A model generated the notes under the pieces. The model was not told where the DNA came from. It saw only the letters and a list, made by a program, of their open reading frames with translations, and searched no databases. The translations under genes were made by a program, and so were the position numbers. A stretch of 64,000 nt of DNA from Lentinula raphanica (Eukaryota > Basidiomycota > Agaricomycetes > Agaricales > Omphalotaceae): the NCBI GenBank assembly GCA_027919835.1, contig JANVFP010000056.1, positions 22,501 to 86,500 on the forward strand, read 5' to 3'. Each line of letters opens with the position of its first letter. Position 1 is the stretch's first letter. Below, piece by piece: positions 23,271 through 32,972 of the stretch.

Positions 23271-23315
23271 GCCGAAGGTGAATAAGGGACTTAGCCAAAA
23301 TTTCCCTCTTACGTG

Positions 23316-24556
23316 ATGTCCCGTCCTCGCCCGAACATTAGTACCATCACCACTACCACCGCCGTCGGCAGGGAGGAAGAACTTCGGATATTCCTTCAGC
23401 CAACTACCGAAACGCCCGCCGAACGACGACGACGAGAGGCCGAGGAGGAGGAGGCGGCCCTGCAAGAAATGCAGCGGCGGAGGGAGGAAAACCAACGCCG
23501 ACGTGAGGAGGAGGAAGCGGAGGAGAAGAAGAAAGAAGAAGAGGAGGCTGCACGTAAAGCGGAGGAGGAACGACTCCAACGCGAAGCGGAGGAAGCAGCA
23601 GAGGCGGAACGCCGACGGAAGGTCAAGGAAGGGAAGAAGAGAAAAGCAGAGGAGGAGAAAACCGGCAAGGCGAAGAAGAACAAAGTCGCTGACTCCGGTC
23701 AGGGACCGTCGTCGGAGCAGCTTCGAGCTGCTCGACTTCGTCGGTTCTCAAGAACCTCGGTGAGTCACAGCGTTATCTCCTGTGATAATACTAACTTCCT
23801 CATAGAATGCCTCCACAAGAGCATCTCCGGCGGAGACAGTGGCAGAAGCGGGTCCGTCCCGTGTCAAAAGGTATGTCCCAGAAAGTCCGTTTGTTCCCTT
23901 CTTGGTAAGTTACTAACCCGTTTCTTTGTTTTATCTTCCTAACTCAAAGACAGAACGTCGGAACCGGTGGAGATCCCAGTGACGACGAGTATCCAGGCGG
24001 GGATGACGACGACGACGATGATTCCGACGGGGAGCCGACTCCGAGTGGAGGCGAATCGCCGATGAACCAGGACGCCTGCGAGAGGTGCCAGAGGCTCGAA
24101 AGAGTTGAACTCTGTGTACCTCAGAAGAGGAAGAATGCCAAGGCCTGCCAACCGTGTCACGACAATAAACAACAGTGCACGTGGTCGGGCGCCGTCGCTG
24201 CCGCCGCTACTCCGATTCGAAAGTCCAAACCTCGCAAGGCAAAGGTTCCGATCGGTCGTCGGAGGGACACCGACAATTCCTCCAGGATGATGAACTTGGA
24301 GGACGACTTGCAGGCCCTAAAGGAAGGGTTCGTCGACATGGCCCAGGGCCAACATGAGATCTTGGAGTTGGTTCGGGAGTCCGCCGGTACGACGGACCAA
24401 CGACTTCAAGCACTCGAGAGGAGGTTTGCTAACCTCGAAGGAACTCTCGTTCACTTGATGAAGAAGGCCTTGGGGGTGGAGGAAGATGAAGAGGAGAAAC
24501 AGGAAGAAGACAAGGAAGCGCCGAAGGGATCGGAATCGGAGGAAGACGAGGAGTAA
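23316..24556 (+). CDS. Antisense spliced accessory gene: coiled-coil, Zn-cluster-like protein (381 aa)
   Basis: It is read on the strand opposite to gag-pol, between pol and the 3' LTR. Exons are 23316-23759 (148 codons), 23806-23904 (33 codons) and 23954-24556 (200 codons plus stop). Introns of 46 and 49 nt have GTGAGT/GTAAGT donors, CTAAC boxes and AG acceptors, and all junctions are in phase 0. The protein begins MSRPRPNISTIT. A long Glu/Arg/Lys coiled coil follows (residues about 25-125), then an Asp-rich stretch. A six-cysteine motif C-x2-C-x8-C-x10-C-x2-C-x6-C starts at CERC and resembles the fungal Zn2Cys6 DNA-binding cluster with a longer first loop. A second coiled coil and an acidic tail end the protein. 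A nuclear DNA- or chromatin-binding role is possible but not shown. Being antisense, its introns would survive retrotransposition. Confidence 0.7.
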
Positions 24557-24875
24557 GGACTTAAATAAGAACTTGTTGTATATAAATTTTCTTGGTTTTT
24601 CTTGAAGTCCAAATGTATATACAAAAAATTGTTAATTGTGAAGTCCAATTGAAAGAACAATACTATAGTAATGAAAGTACGATAAGTCCGACGGAGTTCC
24701 GTCGGATTTGACTTAGAAAAATTTAAGAAAAAAATATAAACGCTCAATTTACTATCATCGCGTTTATACTCAATCAGTATAAATACTGAGAGTGTTGAAT
24801 AAAATACACCGAAGTGTAGTGTTAGTACAACAATGAAACAGAAGGAAAATCAATGATATAAAATTGAACACATAG
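24557..24875. other. gypsy2 non-coding stretch between convergent pol and antisense gene
   Basis: AT-rich. It would hold both convergent 3' ends. The only other open frame here (minus strand, 24451-24747) overlaps the antisense gene and has no coding look. Confidence 0.5.
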
Positions 24876-27800
24876 CTAAGTCAAAGGTCCGGGTTTGTCT
24901 GGATATCGGAGGTGGAAAGCCGGAATGAGTTCGTCGGCATGAATGTCGTCTGCAGCAACCCAAGAGAACTCCTCATCGGTACCTTCATAACCAGACCATC
25001 TAACGAAGTACCGGAGGGGACAACGTTTGAACCGACGGTCCAGCTTTGAATCAAGTACTTCAGCAACGAGATACTCGACTTCACCTTCAACCTCTATCGG
25101 AGGTGGAGGTGTTTGGGTCCGATTCGGAATCGGATTCGGATAGGAGGGTTCGAGTTGTGAGACGTGGAAAACAGGATGAATGCGACGAAGATAATCGGGG
25201 AGTTGTATCTTGTATGAGAGAGAACCGATCTTCTCAAGAACCGTGAAAGGTCCAAGATACTTCTCTGCAAACTTCGCTGTAGGTCGAGTGGATTTGATGT
25301 ATTTTGCTAGAACGAAGACTTCCGATCCGACGGAGTATACCGGCGGAGGAATTCGTTTTCGATCAGCCTGTTCCTTGTATTTCTTTTGAGCATTAGTGAT
25401 TTCATCACGTAGAAAAGTATGAAGCTCATCAAGATTAACAACGAAATCCTTGGCTAAGTCGGAACGAATATCGATCTCCGGTCGGACTGTGATGTTCGGA
25501 TGGTAGCCTTTGTTAGCAAAGAACGGAGTAAGACCAGTGGAAGCGTTAGGAGCGTTGTTATAAGCAAATTCCGCAATCGGAAGAAGGGATGACCAGTCGT
25601 CCTGTTGATAAGAACAATAGATCCGGATGTACTGCTCCAGAGTTTGGTTTACTCGTTCGGTTTGACCATCAGCTTCCGGATGATAACCAGACGTATAGTG
25701 TAATTCCATCGACAAAGCTTGACCTAAAGCTCGGAAAAACGCCGAAACGAATTCCGATCCTCGGTCGGAGGTAACATGATTCGGAACACCGTGTTTAGAG
25801 AAGACATGAATAATGAAAAGTTGCGCCAATTGTTCGGAGGTGATTTTGTCGTCACAGGCAATAAAGATAGCTTGTTTGGAAGCACGGTCGACTACGACCA
25901 AGATAGCGGTGTAGCCGTCGGAGTCAGGAAGTTGTTCGATGAAATCCATTGAGATTGAATCCCAAGGACGAGAAGGCACAGGGAGAGGTTTGAGAAGTCC
26001 GTAGGGACGATGCCGACGGGGTTTATTCCGACCGCAAATCGTACAAGACGAAACATAGTCCTTAACGAATTCTCGTACCTTTGGCCAAGTATATTGACGA
26101 CGTACAGCTTCGAGAGTCCGATTCTGACCAAAGTGGCCAGACAGAGGATGATCATGAAAGAATCGGAGGATCTGCAACCTGAGATCTCCGAAGTTCGGAA
26201 CGTAGATTCGACCATCCAGACGCAAGAGACCATCTAAACCCATAGTCCATCGGAGGTTAGAAGGATCATCGACCAACTTCAATCCCGCCATCGCTTCGCC
26301 GTCGGAGGAGTAATGTTCTCGGATCGATTGATGAACTGCTTCAAAATCCATAACAACCGACGCTCGAAGAACAGGACCTTCAAGGAAGGTAGCACGAAGT
26401 GATGTAGTGAGTTGATCATTAGTGAATATGGGTCTAAAATTGTGAGGATTAACTTGCGCGTAGCCGATATCCCCCTCTTTGGGATAGACGTCCCATCGTC
26501 TAGTCATAGCGTCAGGTTTCGCACCGAGTTTTCCAGGACGGAAACGGATAACGAAGTTGAACTGGTGAAGGTATTCGGACCATCGGACCTGCCGTCGGGT
26601 AAGAATCTTCGTAGTGGAGAAATACTCCAGATTCTTGTGATCCGTAACGACGTCGATCGGAGTGCCCGAACCTTCAAGGTAATGCCGCCAAGCTTTAAAA
26701 GCTTCGAAGATAGCTAGCAATTCCTTGTCATGAGTGTCATAGTTCAATTCGGCAGAATGGAAAGTGCGAGAAAGGAAGGCCACCGGATGAATTTCTCCAT
26801 CGGCGCCGACGATGGATAGGATAGCTGCTAGAGCATAATCCGACGCATCTGTTTCGACAATAAGAGGTTTATCAGGTTCCCAATGAGAAAGAATAGGGGC
26901 ATGAGTGAAAGCGTGCTTAAGCGTATCGAAGGAATCTTGACATTCCGAAGTCCAGACCCATGGAGTATCTTTCCGAGTGAGTCGGTTCATCGGAACGACG
27001 ATATCACTGTAATTGTGAATAAAACGACGATAGAAATTCGCAAAACCTAGGAAGGACTGAATGTCCTTAACCTTCCTTGGCGTCGGCCAATCAATAATAG
27101 CCTTGATTTTGTCCTCGGCCATGGAAAGTCCGTCGGGGGAAAGAATATACCCAAGATATTCAACCGTATCAATTCCGAATTCACATTTCGCCGGATTGCA
27201 GAAAAGTTTGTGTTTGCGAAGACGTCGAAGAACCTCTTTGACATGCTCCTCATGCGCCGTCGGATCGTCGGAGTAGATGAGGATATCGTCAAGATAGACT
27301 ATAACACAGACATCGAGTAAGTCAGCAAAGATATCATTGACGAAACGTTGAAACGCAGCAGGAGCATTGGTAAGACCAAACGGCATGACCAGCCATTCGA
27401 AAGAACCATATCGGGTTCGGAACGTGGTCTTCCATTCGTCTCCGTCGGCGATCCGAACGAGATGATAAGCATGAGCGAGGTCCAACTTCGTATAGATTTT
27501 CGCTTTCTTCGGGGCGTCAAGCAAATCGGAAATGAGTGGGAGAGGATACCGATCTTTTTTGGTGATGCGGTTTAGTCCTCGGAAGTCGACGCAGAGTCGG
27601 AGAGAGCCATCCTTCTTCGGAACGAAGAGAACAGGAGCTCCGTGAGGAGAAGTTGAAGGACGAATAGCTCCGCTAACCAACTGTTTGTCGATGAATTCTC
27701 GTAGAGCTTCCAGCTCACGAGGGGAAAGTGGGTAAATTCTTCCGATCGGAGGTTCCGCACCTTCCTCCAGATCAATCTTCAGGTCGTAAGACCTATGTTC

Positions 27801-28685
27801 TGGGAGCACTTCTGACTCGACTTCGTCGAAGACATCAGCGAAATCCCGATAAGCTTCAGGAATAGGAGGAGATTTAGAGTCCGACGTCGCCGTCGGCGGT
27901 GCTGGTTGAGAGGCTCTAGCCGCCACTTCGGAGTGTACAGCGTAGAGTAGAAGGGGTTCCATACCAGACATCTTGCAGGCATGATGAAAAACAGTAGCAC
28001 CGACCAAGGCTATATCGACTCCGGAGTATTCCAGTTTTGAAGCCATCTGAACAACGGAGGGATAAGTATACAATGGTTCGAAAGGAAATTTGTCCGAGAG
28101 AGGACGAGGTTTCAAACGAGAACGGGAGGTGAAGGCAGATCGACCAGCTCTTGTAGGGAGAGGATCATCTGGAGGTGACCGAGGGTATCGAGTCGGATCA
28201 AGATTCTCTGAGTCCTCCGATCCGTCGGAGGGTATCTCAGAAGAAGAGGTCTGTGATAAAACTTGATCAGTGGTTCGGATTGTAATTGTTTTCGCTACCC
28301 AGTCAATCGACGGATTGCAGCGGGAGAGAAAACTATATCCTAAAACTGCTTTACAAGAAGAATCCAAAGGTGTGACGTAAAAGTCCAGAGGTAGTTGCTC
28401 GTTTGAAGGAAAAACTACCGATAACGAAACGTATTCCGAGATCGGAGTCGGAGAAAGTGAACCATCAAATAATCGGAGATTGATCGGAGTAAGAATAGGT
28501 TTTGTCGGAATTCTTTTTTGGCGTACAAATGAAGTATCAATAAAACAATCAGTAGAACCGGAATCAAGTAAAGAATCAAAAGAGATGGAAATGTAATCAG
28601 AAGTAATAGTAGAAATTTTAGCAGACAGAGGTATGATGAAAGATTTCTCGAGATTAGAAAGAGCGGACGCGTTGAGAGTTAGCAC
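24876..28685 (-). CDS. pol: gypsy2 Pol polyprotein (1269 aa), chromovirus type
   Basis: Domains in order: aspartic protease (DSG at residues 41-43); reverse transcriptase (about 300-500, YLDD at 464-467); RNase H (about 605-735, catalytic TDAS from 611); integrase with HHCC zinc site (H846/H851, C881/C884) and D914, D974, E1010, where the last two are spaced exactly 35 residues apart; and a C-terminal chromodomain (about 1195-1255, containing RYFVRWSGYEG). The polyprotein would be cut by its own protease and makes and integrates the cDNA; the chromodomain probably steers integration to marked chromatin. The first codon listed is GTG, not ATG. The frame is open further upstream past the gag stop in -1, so expression as a Gag-Pol fusion is likely. 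Confidence 0.95.
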   Translation of the reverse strand: MLTLNASALSNLEKSFIIPLSAKISTITSDYISISFDSLLDSGSTDCFIDTSFVRQKRIPTKPILTPINLRLFDGSLSPTPISEYVSLSVVFPSNEQLPLDFYVTPLDSSCKAVLGYSFLSRCNPSIDWVAKTITIRTTDQVLSQTSSSEIPSDGSEDSENLDPTRYPRSPPDDPLPTRAGRSAFTSRSRLKPRPLSDKFPFEPLYTYPSVVQMASKLEYSGVDIALVGATVFHHACKMSGMEPLLLYAVHSEVAARASQPAPPTATSDSKSPPIPEAYRDFADVFDEVESEVLPEHRSYDLKIDLEEGAEPPIGRIYPLSPRELEALREFIDKQLVSGAIRPSTSPHGAPVLFVPKKDGSLRLCVDFRGLNRITKKDRYPLPLISDLLDAPKKAKIYTKLDLAHAYHLVRIADGDEWKTTFRTRYGSFEWLVMPFGLTNAPAAFQRFVNDIFADLLDVCVIVYLDDILIYSDDPTAHEEHVKEVLRRLRKHKLFCNPAKCEFGIDTVEYLGYILSPDGLSMAEDKIKAIIDWPTPRKVKDIQSFLGFANFYRRFIHNYSDIVVPMNRLTRKDTPWVWTSECQDSFDTLKHAFTHAPILSHWEPDKPLIVETDASDYALAAILSIVGADGEIHPVAFLSRTFHSAELNYDTHDKELLAIFEAFKAWRHYLEGSGTPIDVVTDHKNLEYFSTTKILTRRQVRWSEYLHQFNFVIRFRPGKLGAKPDAMTRRWDVYPKEGDIGYAQVNPHNFRPIFTNDQLTTSLRATFLEGPVLRASVVMDFEAVHQSIREHYSSDGEAMAGLKLVDDPSNLRWTMGLDGLLRLDGRIYVPNFGDLRLQILRFFHDHPLSGHFGQNRTLEAVRRQYTWPKVREFVKDYVSSCTICGRNKPRRHRPYGLLKPLPVPSRPWDSISMDFIEQLPDSDGYTAILVVVDRASKQAIFIACDDKITSEQLAQLFIIHVFSKHGVPNHVTSDRGSEFVSAFFRALGQALSMELHYTSGYHPEADGQTERVNQTLEQYIRIYCSYQQDDWSSLLPIAEFAYNNAPNASTGLTPFFANKGYHPNITVRPEIDIRSDLAKDFVVNLDELHTFLRDEITNAQKKYKEQADRKRIPPPVYSVGSEVFVLAKYIKSTRPTAKFAEKYLGPFTVLEKIGSLSYKIQLPDYLRRIHPVFHVSQLEPSYPNPIPNRTQTPPPPIEVEGEVEYLVAEVLDSKLDRRFKRCPLRYFVRWSGYEGTDEEFSWVAADDIHADELIPAFHLRYPDKPGPLT

Positions 28686-28711
28686 CTCTGGTAGAGCACG
28701 AACCAGGTCAA

Positions 28712-28758
28712 CGCAACTCCTGCTTCGTGCGGAGGGACAGGAGTTGCGGACTATTTTT
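28712..28758 (-). promoter_or_regulatory. Putative -1 frameshift signal at gag/pol junction (gypsy2)
   Basis: Same arrangement as in gypsy1: GAA AAA TAG, a 5-nt spacer, then an 11-bp perfect stem (28738-28748 with 28712-28722) and a 15-nt loop. Both copies keep stem, spacer and A run. Confidence 0.6.
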
Positions 28759-30502
28759 CCGGTTCCTCCGACGGAGAGTCCGGAATCTCTTCTTCAGCTA
28801 CATCCTCGAGAACGCCAGCTCTGCCTTTAGCAGCATTTTCTTTAGACTTCTTCCGGGGACAGTCCTTAAGGACATGACCACCTTGTCCGCAGAAAAGACA
28901 GAGATTAAACTTCTTACGACGTTCCCGTTCCGCAGGAGTGAGCTTGCCGTCGGAGCCGAGGTTGTCTGCGATCGATTTCTTCGGAAACTTGTTGCCAGAG
29001 TTGCCTTTGTTGTTGTTGGAATTACCAAACTTCTTTTGATTGTTAAAGTTCGAACCAGAGGACGAAGAGGACTGATTAGCACCAGAGTTCTGAGAGGAGT
29101 TAAACGGTACCGGTTTCTTGCCATCCTTCTTTCCTTTCTTTTGGTCCGAAGGCTCCGAAAACCGATGACTTTCCCGCTTCTTCTCTTCTTCTCTGCGCCA
29201 GTAACGGTTATCCAACCGTAACACTTCTCTCCGATATTCGGAAAGAGTCCGAGGTTCCGGCATACGAGCAATTTCGTCCTTGAGTCGGGGTGCTAGTCCT
29301 TTCTGATACGCCCATCGGAGAGCGTTAACATCCCAACCGGAGGCAGCAGCCAGAGTGTTAAACTTGATATTGTACGCTCCGACCTTTTCGTCGTTGCGCA
29401 TCCGAAGGGTTCCGAGTTTGTCTTCGGACTCACCCTGCGCATCGTACAAACCAAAGTTTTCCTGCAGCTCCTGGACTAAAGCAGCGTATGACGTGGTCCA
29501 AGCAGGTAGAGCTTCGACATTCGGATCCAAGATGTCCGGTTCAAACCATTCACGAGCGGCGCCGGTCAGATATGACAAGGCGTAATTGATTTTCCGCTGA
29601 TCAGTGAAATAGTTCGGACGATCAATGAATACCAAAGACAAAGATACCAGGAAAGATTTGAGTTTTCGGGGGTTAGAACCATCAAATGGTTCAGGGTCTT
29701 TGACCTTCGTCTTTCCAGAGTCCGATTCCGACTCCTTCGGACGTAAGGCCGATGTGAAATCCGCAAGAGTGTCGTTGAAGGACATCAAGGCATTAAGAGC
29801 CAAGTTATCTGACGAACGAGAAGAGCTCGAAGAGCGACTTCGAACCGACGGAGGTGGATTAGGAGGTGGGTCAGGAGGATCTCGATCGTCGCCAGGGCCT
29901 CCGGGAGGACCCTCAGGAGGACCATCATCAGGTGGACCATCATCTGGTGGACCTTCAGGAGGATCACGTCTCGGGCCATCGGGAGGTCCTTCATCATCCG
30001 GTTCATCACCAGGGAAACCTGGCGGAAAACCCGGCGGATCCGACGGAGGATCACGTCGAGGTTCCGGATCCCTGGAATGATGACTACCTTGCGAATGTCC
30101 CGGTAGAGAAGGAACTTGGGTAGGTCTAGCAGCTGCACGAGACGGAGTAGGAGGTGGTTGTAGTGGAGGAACAGGTTCACCTTCGATAACCCGTTTAGCT
30201 TTTGGAGTTAATACACGAACGTGTTCACCACTAGGTAGAATAGCAGTCTGATAGACATACTCCGTAGATTCCGAAACACCGCGAACGTTTTCAGTAGTAA
30301 CCGTCGGAAGAGGAACAGGAGCGGGACCGAACGCAGAAATGCGCGGTCTCCGGTTACCAACTGCAGAGATAGATTCGTTGAAAGCCGTCAAAGCCTGAGC
30401 ATTTGCGACAAAAGGATTTTCTTCATCCCGAATGGGAGAAGGGGTACGAGGACGACGAGCAGCACGAGTTTGAGCCCGTAGTGTTCGTTGAGTGCGATCC
30501 AT
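28751..30502 (-). CDS. gag: gypsy2 Gag (583 aa)
   Basis: An intact frame from ATG at 30502 to TAG at 28751-28753. The N-terminal part has arginine-rich and proline-rich segments, including a repetitive run of Pro, Gly, Asp and Glu (about residues 135-220). The capsid-like middle contains LSYLTGAAREWFEPDI. A Ser/Asn-rich linker leads to a CCHC zinc knuckle, CLFCGQGGHVLKDC, and an acidic C terminus. Gag forms the particle that packages the element's RNA. It lies 5' of pol, which is in the -1 frame. The sister gag in gypsy1 is broken, so this copy could supply Gag for both. Confidence 0.95.
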   Translation of the reverse strand: MDRTQRTLRAQTRAARRPRTPSPIRDEENPFVANAQALTAFNESISAVGNRRPRISAFGPAPVPLPTVTTENVRGVSESTEYVYQTAILPSGEHVRVLTPKAKRVIEGEPVPPLQPPPTPSRAAARPTQVPSLPGHSQGSHHSRDPEPRRDPPSDPPGFPPGFPGDEPDDEGPPDGPRRDPPEGPPDDGPPDDGPPEGPPGGPGDDRDPPDPPPNPPPSVRSRSSSSSRSSDNLALNALMSFNDTLADFTSALRPKESESDSGKTKVKDPEPFDGSNPRKLKSFLVSLSLVFIDRPNYFTDQRKINYALSYLTGAAREWFEPDILDPNVEALPAWTTSYAALVQELQENFGLYDAQGESEDKLGTLRMRNDEKVGAYNIKFNTLAAASGWDVNALRWAYQKGLAPRLKDEIARMPEPRTLSEYRREVLRLDNRYWRREEEKKRESHRFSEPSDQKKGKKDGKKPVPFNSSQNSGANQSSSSSGSNFNNQKKFGNSNNNKGNSGNKFPKKSIADNLGSDGKLTPAERERRKKFNLCLFCGQGGHVLKDCPRKKSKENAAKGRAGVLEDVAEEEIPDSPSEEPEK

Positions 30503-30540
30503 ATGGAATAAAGATGAATCAGTGCAACGTTGACGAGATA

Positions 30541-30551
30541 AGTTTTAATAT
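30541..30551 (-). other. gypsy2 primer-binding site (self-primer type)
   Basis: Pairs exactly over 11 nt with 30796-30806 in the 5' LTR, as in gypsy1. Confidence 0.7.
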
Positions 30552-30553
30552 AC

Positions 30554-31140
30554 TGTTAGGACCGTGCCACCGACGGAGTCGGAGCTCCGATCAGAGACAC
30601 AGAGGATTGTTGAACGTTGGTGTTGTTATTGAGCAACACCCTCGCCACGTTACCGTGTTCAACCAAGAGAGCAGAGGAGGACGAGTACAACGTGTACGAA
30701 GTCCGACGGAGGTTCGGAGTCGGCGATGATCAACGATCAAGACGACACCGAGAGCACAGAGGTGAGTGTTAACGTTAACGAGGTAATCCAAGTTGATATT
30801 AAAACTGAGGTATGTAAGTATGTACAGGCTCCTTATATACTGTACGGATAGTCAGTCTAATCTAAAGTACAATAAGACGATACACATCTCGGTACTACAG
30901 CATCGGAGGTGAGAAAGACAATAAGCTATTGTAAAGTAAATCAATATAAAGGTCAGCTGAGCTGTCAGAGAATAAAACAATAAGATCATAATCAAGTATA
31001 AGACCAGACCGATGCGCCGACGGAATCGGAAAGAGGGACAAGGCGGACACTGCTAGGCATGACTAGAGGGATTCAGGAAATCTCTAAGTCCAATCGCCGA
31101 GTGAAGCTCCGACGGAGCTCCGAAGATTATGGTCGTAACA
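30554..31140 (-). repeat. gypsy2 5' LTR
   Basis: 587 bp containing the TATA box (TATATAAG on the minus strand) and the self-primer 11-mer. The target duplication GCTAC follows at 31141-31145. Confidence 0.95.
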
Positions 31141-31145
31141 GCTAC

Positions 31146-31647
31146 TATAACGATGAATAACAGCTTCAAGTTTTGTGTACTATGAAGTTTTGGTCGAAGA
31201 TACAAATCAGAGCAGACATTGAATCAGAGAATAACTTTGGTCGATAATAAGTTTTGAGTCCAAGATCTGAAGAGAACAGTACTTATACCTTATTTGTCAG
31301 TGCTGGTGCCATCTATTCCACACTTCTCATCACCTCTTTGCCTGCAGAGATCATCATGATCGAAATGATCAAGGTGAGCATGGAAGGTCCGCAAATGGTA
31401 ACAGTGACCAGTACACGGCTGATACGCCGTGATAAGATGTACCCATACCTCATGCGTAACACCCAGACAAGAGTTCCACGATTGCCAGGCGATCCCTACA
31501 GGATCTTCTAGTGCTGGGTAATAGCGGGATGCTGAACCTGCAGGCATACGCTTCACCCCAAGTGCAGGAATACCTGAAAAGACCTTGGTCAAATCAGGAG
31601 CTACAAACCATCTATGAGTTCACATCGAAAAGAATATAGTACAATAA
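31146..31647. other. Intergenic or gene-tail sequence
   Basis: Contains an open frame on the minus strand (31592-31290, about 100 residues) that I do not recognise. It may be part of the interrupted gene that continues at 32171-35192, but no join could be demonstrated. Confidence 0.3.
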
Positions 31648-31656
31648 GTCAACACA

Positions 31657-32170
31657 CCTGTAGCTGTAGGCTCTATGCATAACAAGTGGGCAAGTCCCTG
31701 AGGCCCGTTTTGCATAACAGCGGGACACTAATCCACTCAGTCAATAAATGAATATTTAAACTGGGATTCAGTGCCAAATATGAGCCAATAAGGGTTAGGG
31801 GGTTAGGGGTTGGGTTGGGTTAGGGTTAGGGGTTTGGTTAGGGGTTAGGGTGGTTAGGGGTTGGGTTAGGGGTTAGGGGTTGAGGATATATTGATAGACC
31901 TTAAAAAAAGACCCCCTATAGGGGGTGTCAGTTTTTTCCAAAAATGGATATTTCAAAAGATACAATTAATTCTTTTTTTCAAAAATATTGAAAAATGTTC
32001 TTGCCTATATGTTATGCATAACATGTTGCCCAAGTTGTTATGCATTACATCCACTGCTATAGTGAGCTATAGTGAGGCTTATTGAGTGGTGGGCAACTGC
32101 CCCACTGTTATGCAAAACAGGCTTCAGGGACTTGCCCATATGTTATGCATAGAAGTTACAGCCTCAGCTG
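31657..32170. mobile_element. Element B: 514-bp relative of K with telomere-like repeats
   Basis: The left end is CCTGTAGCTGTAGG then CTCTATGCATAACAAGTGGG. The right end read inward is CAGCTGAGGCTGTAAC then TTCTATGCATAAC. These match the ends of the large KDZ element K (42191 and 57701). Perfect 9-bp target duplications GTCAACACA lie at 31648-31656 and 32171-32179. It has no transposase. K, or a relative of it, is the obvious source of mobility. Confidence 0.8.
31790..31885 (+). repeat. Interstitial TTAGGG-like repeats inside element B
   Basis: A run of imperfect GGTTAGGG, GGTTGGG and TTAGGGG units. TTAGGG is the usual fungal telomere unit, but this run is short, degenerate and internal to a transposon. 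Confidence 0.7.
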
Positions 32171-32325
32171 GTCAACACACCTGGCTGCAATTCAGGCGTA
32201 TTTTGGCACAGCATACTATATTCGATGTGGCTCTGATACCCATCAAAAGAGAAATAGCAGCAACATATGAGGCACTTGATGGAGCTTCCGAAGCTCGCAG
32301 AACTGAAGAGGTGAGAGACCCTGTA

Positions 32326-32597
32326 CATCAGGAAAAATATTCTCATCTCTAGAGTCCCCAGAGATACCCCCCAATTCCTAGGTAGTCTCAGAGCACCTAG
32401 AGTATCTGAGTTCTTTGAAGCTTCTAAAAATTCTCTGGGTGCTTTCAGGTGCTTTCAGATGCTTTCAGATGCTTTCAGGATCTTTCAGGATCTCTAGGAT
32501 GTTTTTTGATCTTTAAAAGCTCACAAAAATCTCTGGGCAGCCTAGGAATTGGGGGGTATCTCTAGGGACTCTAGAGATGAAAATATTTTTCCTGATG
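32326..32597. mobile_element. MITE M1 (272 bp, CATCAGG family)
   Basis: Terminal inverted repeats start CATCAGGAAAAATAT and continue through TCTCTAGAGTCCC and a run of C. The flanks are TA on both sides. Same length and ends as M2, and related to M3. Confidence 0.8.
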
Positions 32598-32972
32598 TAG
32601 GCCGTTCAGGTAGATGATTGCCAATCCAATGGGAGTGCCCGACAGGTGAGCACCATGCATGTGTACGGCCTGGATCGTACCACGTGCAAGGAAGGGTTGG
32701 AGACATCGTGGAGTGGTGTCACGGCTCATGTTGAAGAGAGGGTGAGATGAGGGATGATCATGAAATTGCAAAGCCTCCGCCGCACTCAAAATGGATTGAA
32801 CAAGTGCAACATCTAAAATATAGCGGGCATAGAGATTAGGACCATATTGGATGCAGGCATAATGAGATGAGTACTCACCAGATAGCTTACGTGCCTTAGC
32901 CTGTTCCGAATTGTAACGAGAATGACTGTGAGGTCGTTGCTGCATTGAAGAGCTCGCCACTTGTGTAGAGGC

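Larger units (their letters stand above)
22464..31140 (-). mobile_element. gypsy2: intact Ty3/gypsy chromovirus (8677 bp)
   Basis: Minus-strand element with two 587-bp LTRs that look identical, and a 5-bp target duplication GCTAC (22459-22463 and 31141-31145). gag (583 residues) and pol (1269 residues) are uninterrupted. The self-primer, frameshift hairpin and polypurine tract are all present, and the antisense accessory gene is complete. By sequence it could be active. It is the sister copy of gypsy1. Confidence 0.95.

Noticed and set aside
31790..31885. Chromosome end or telomere
   Set aside because: The repeats are short, imperfect and internal to a 514-bp transposon with perfect target duplications.
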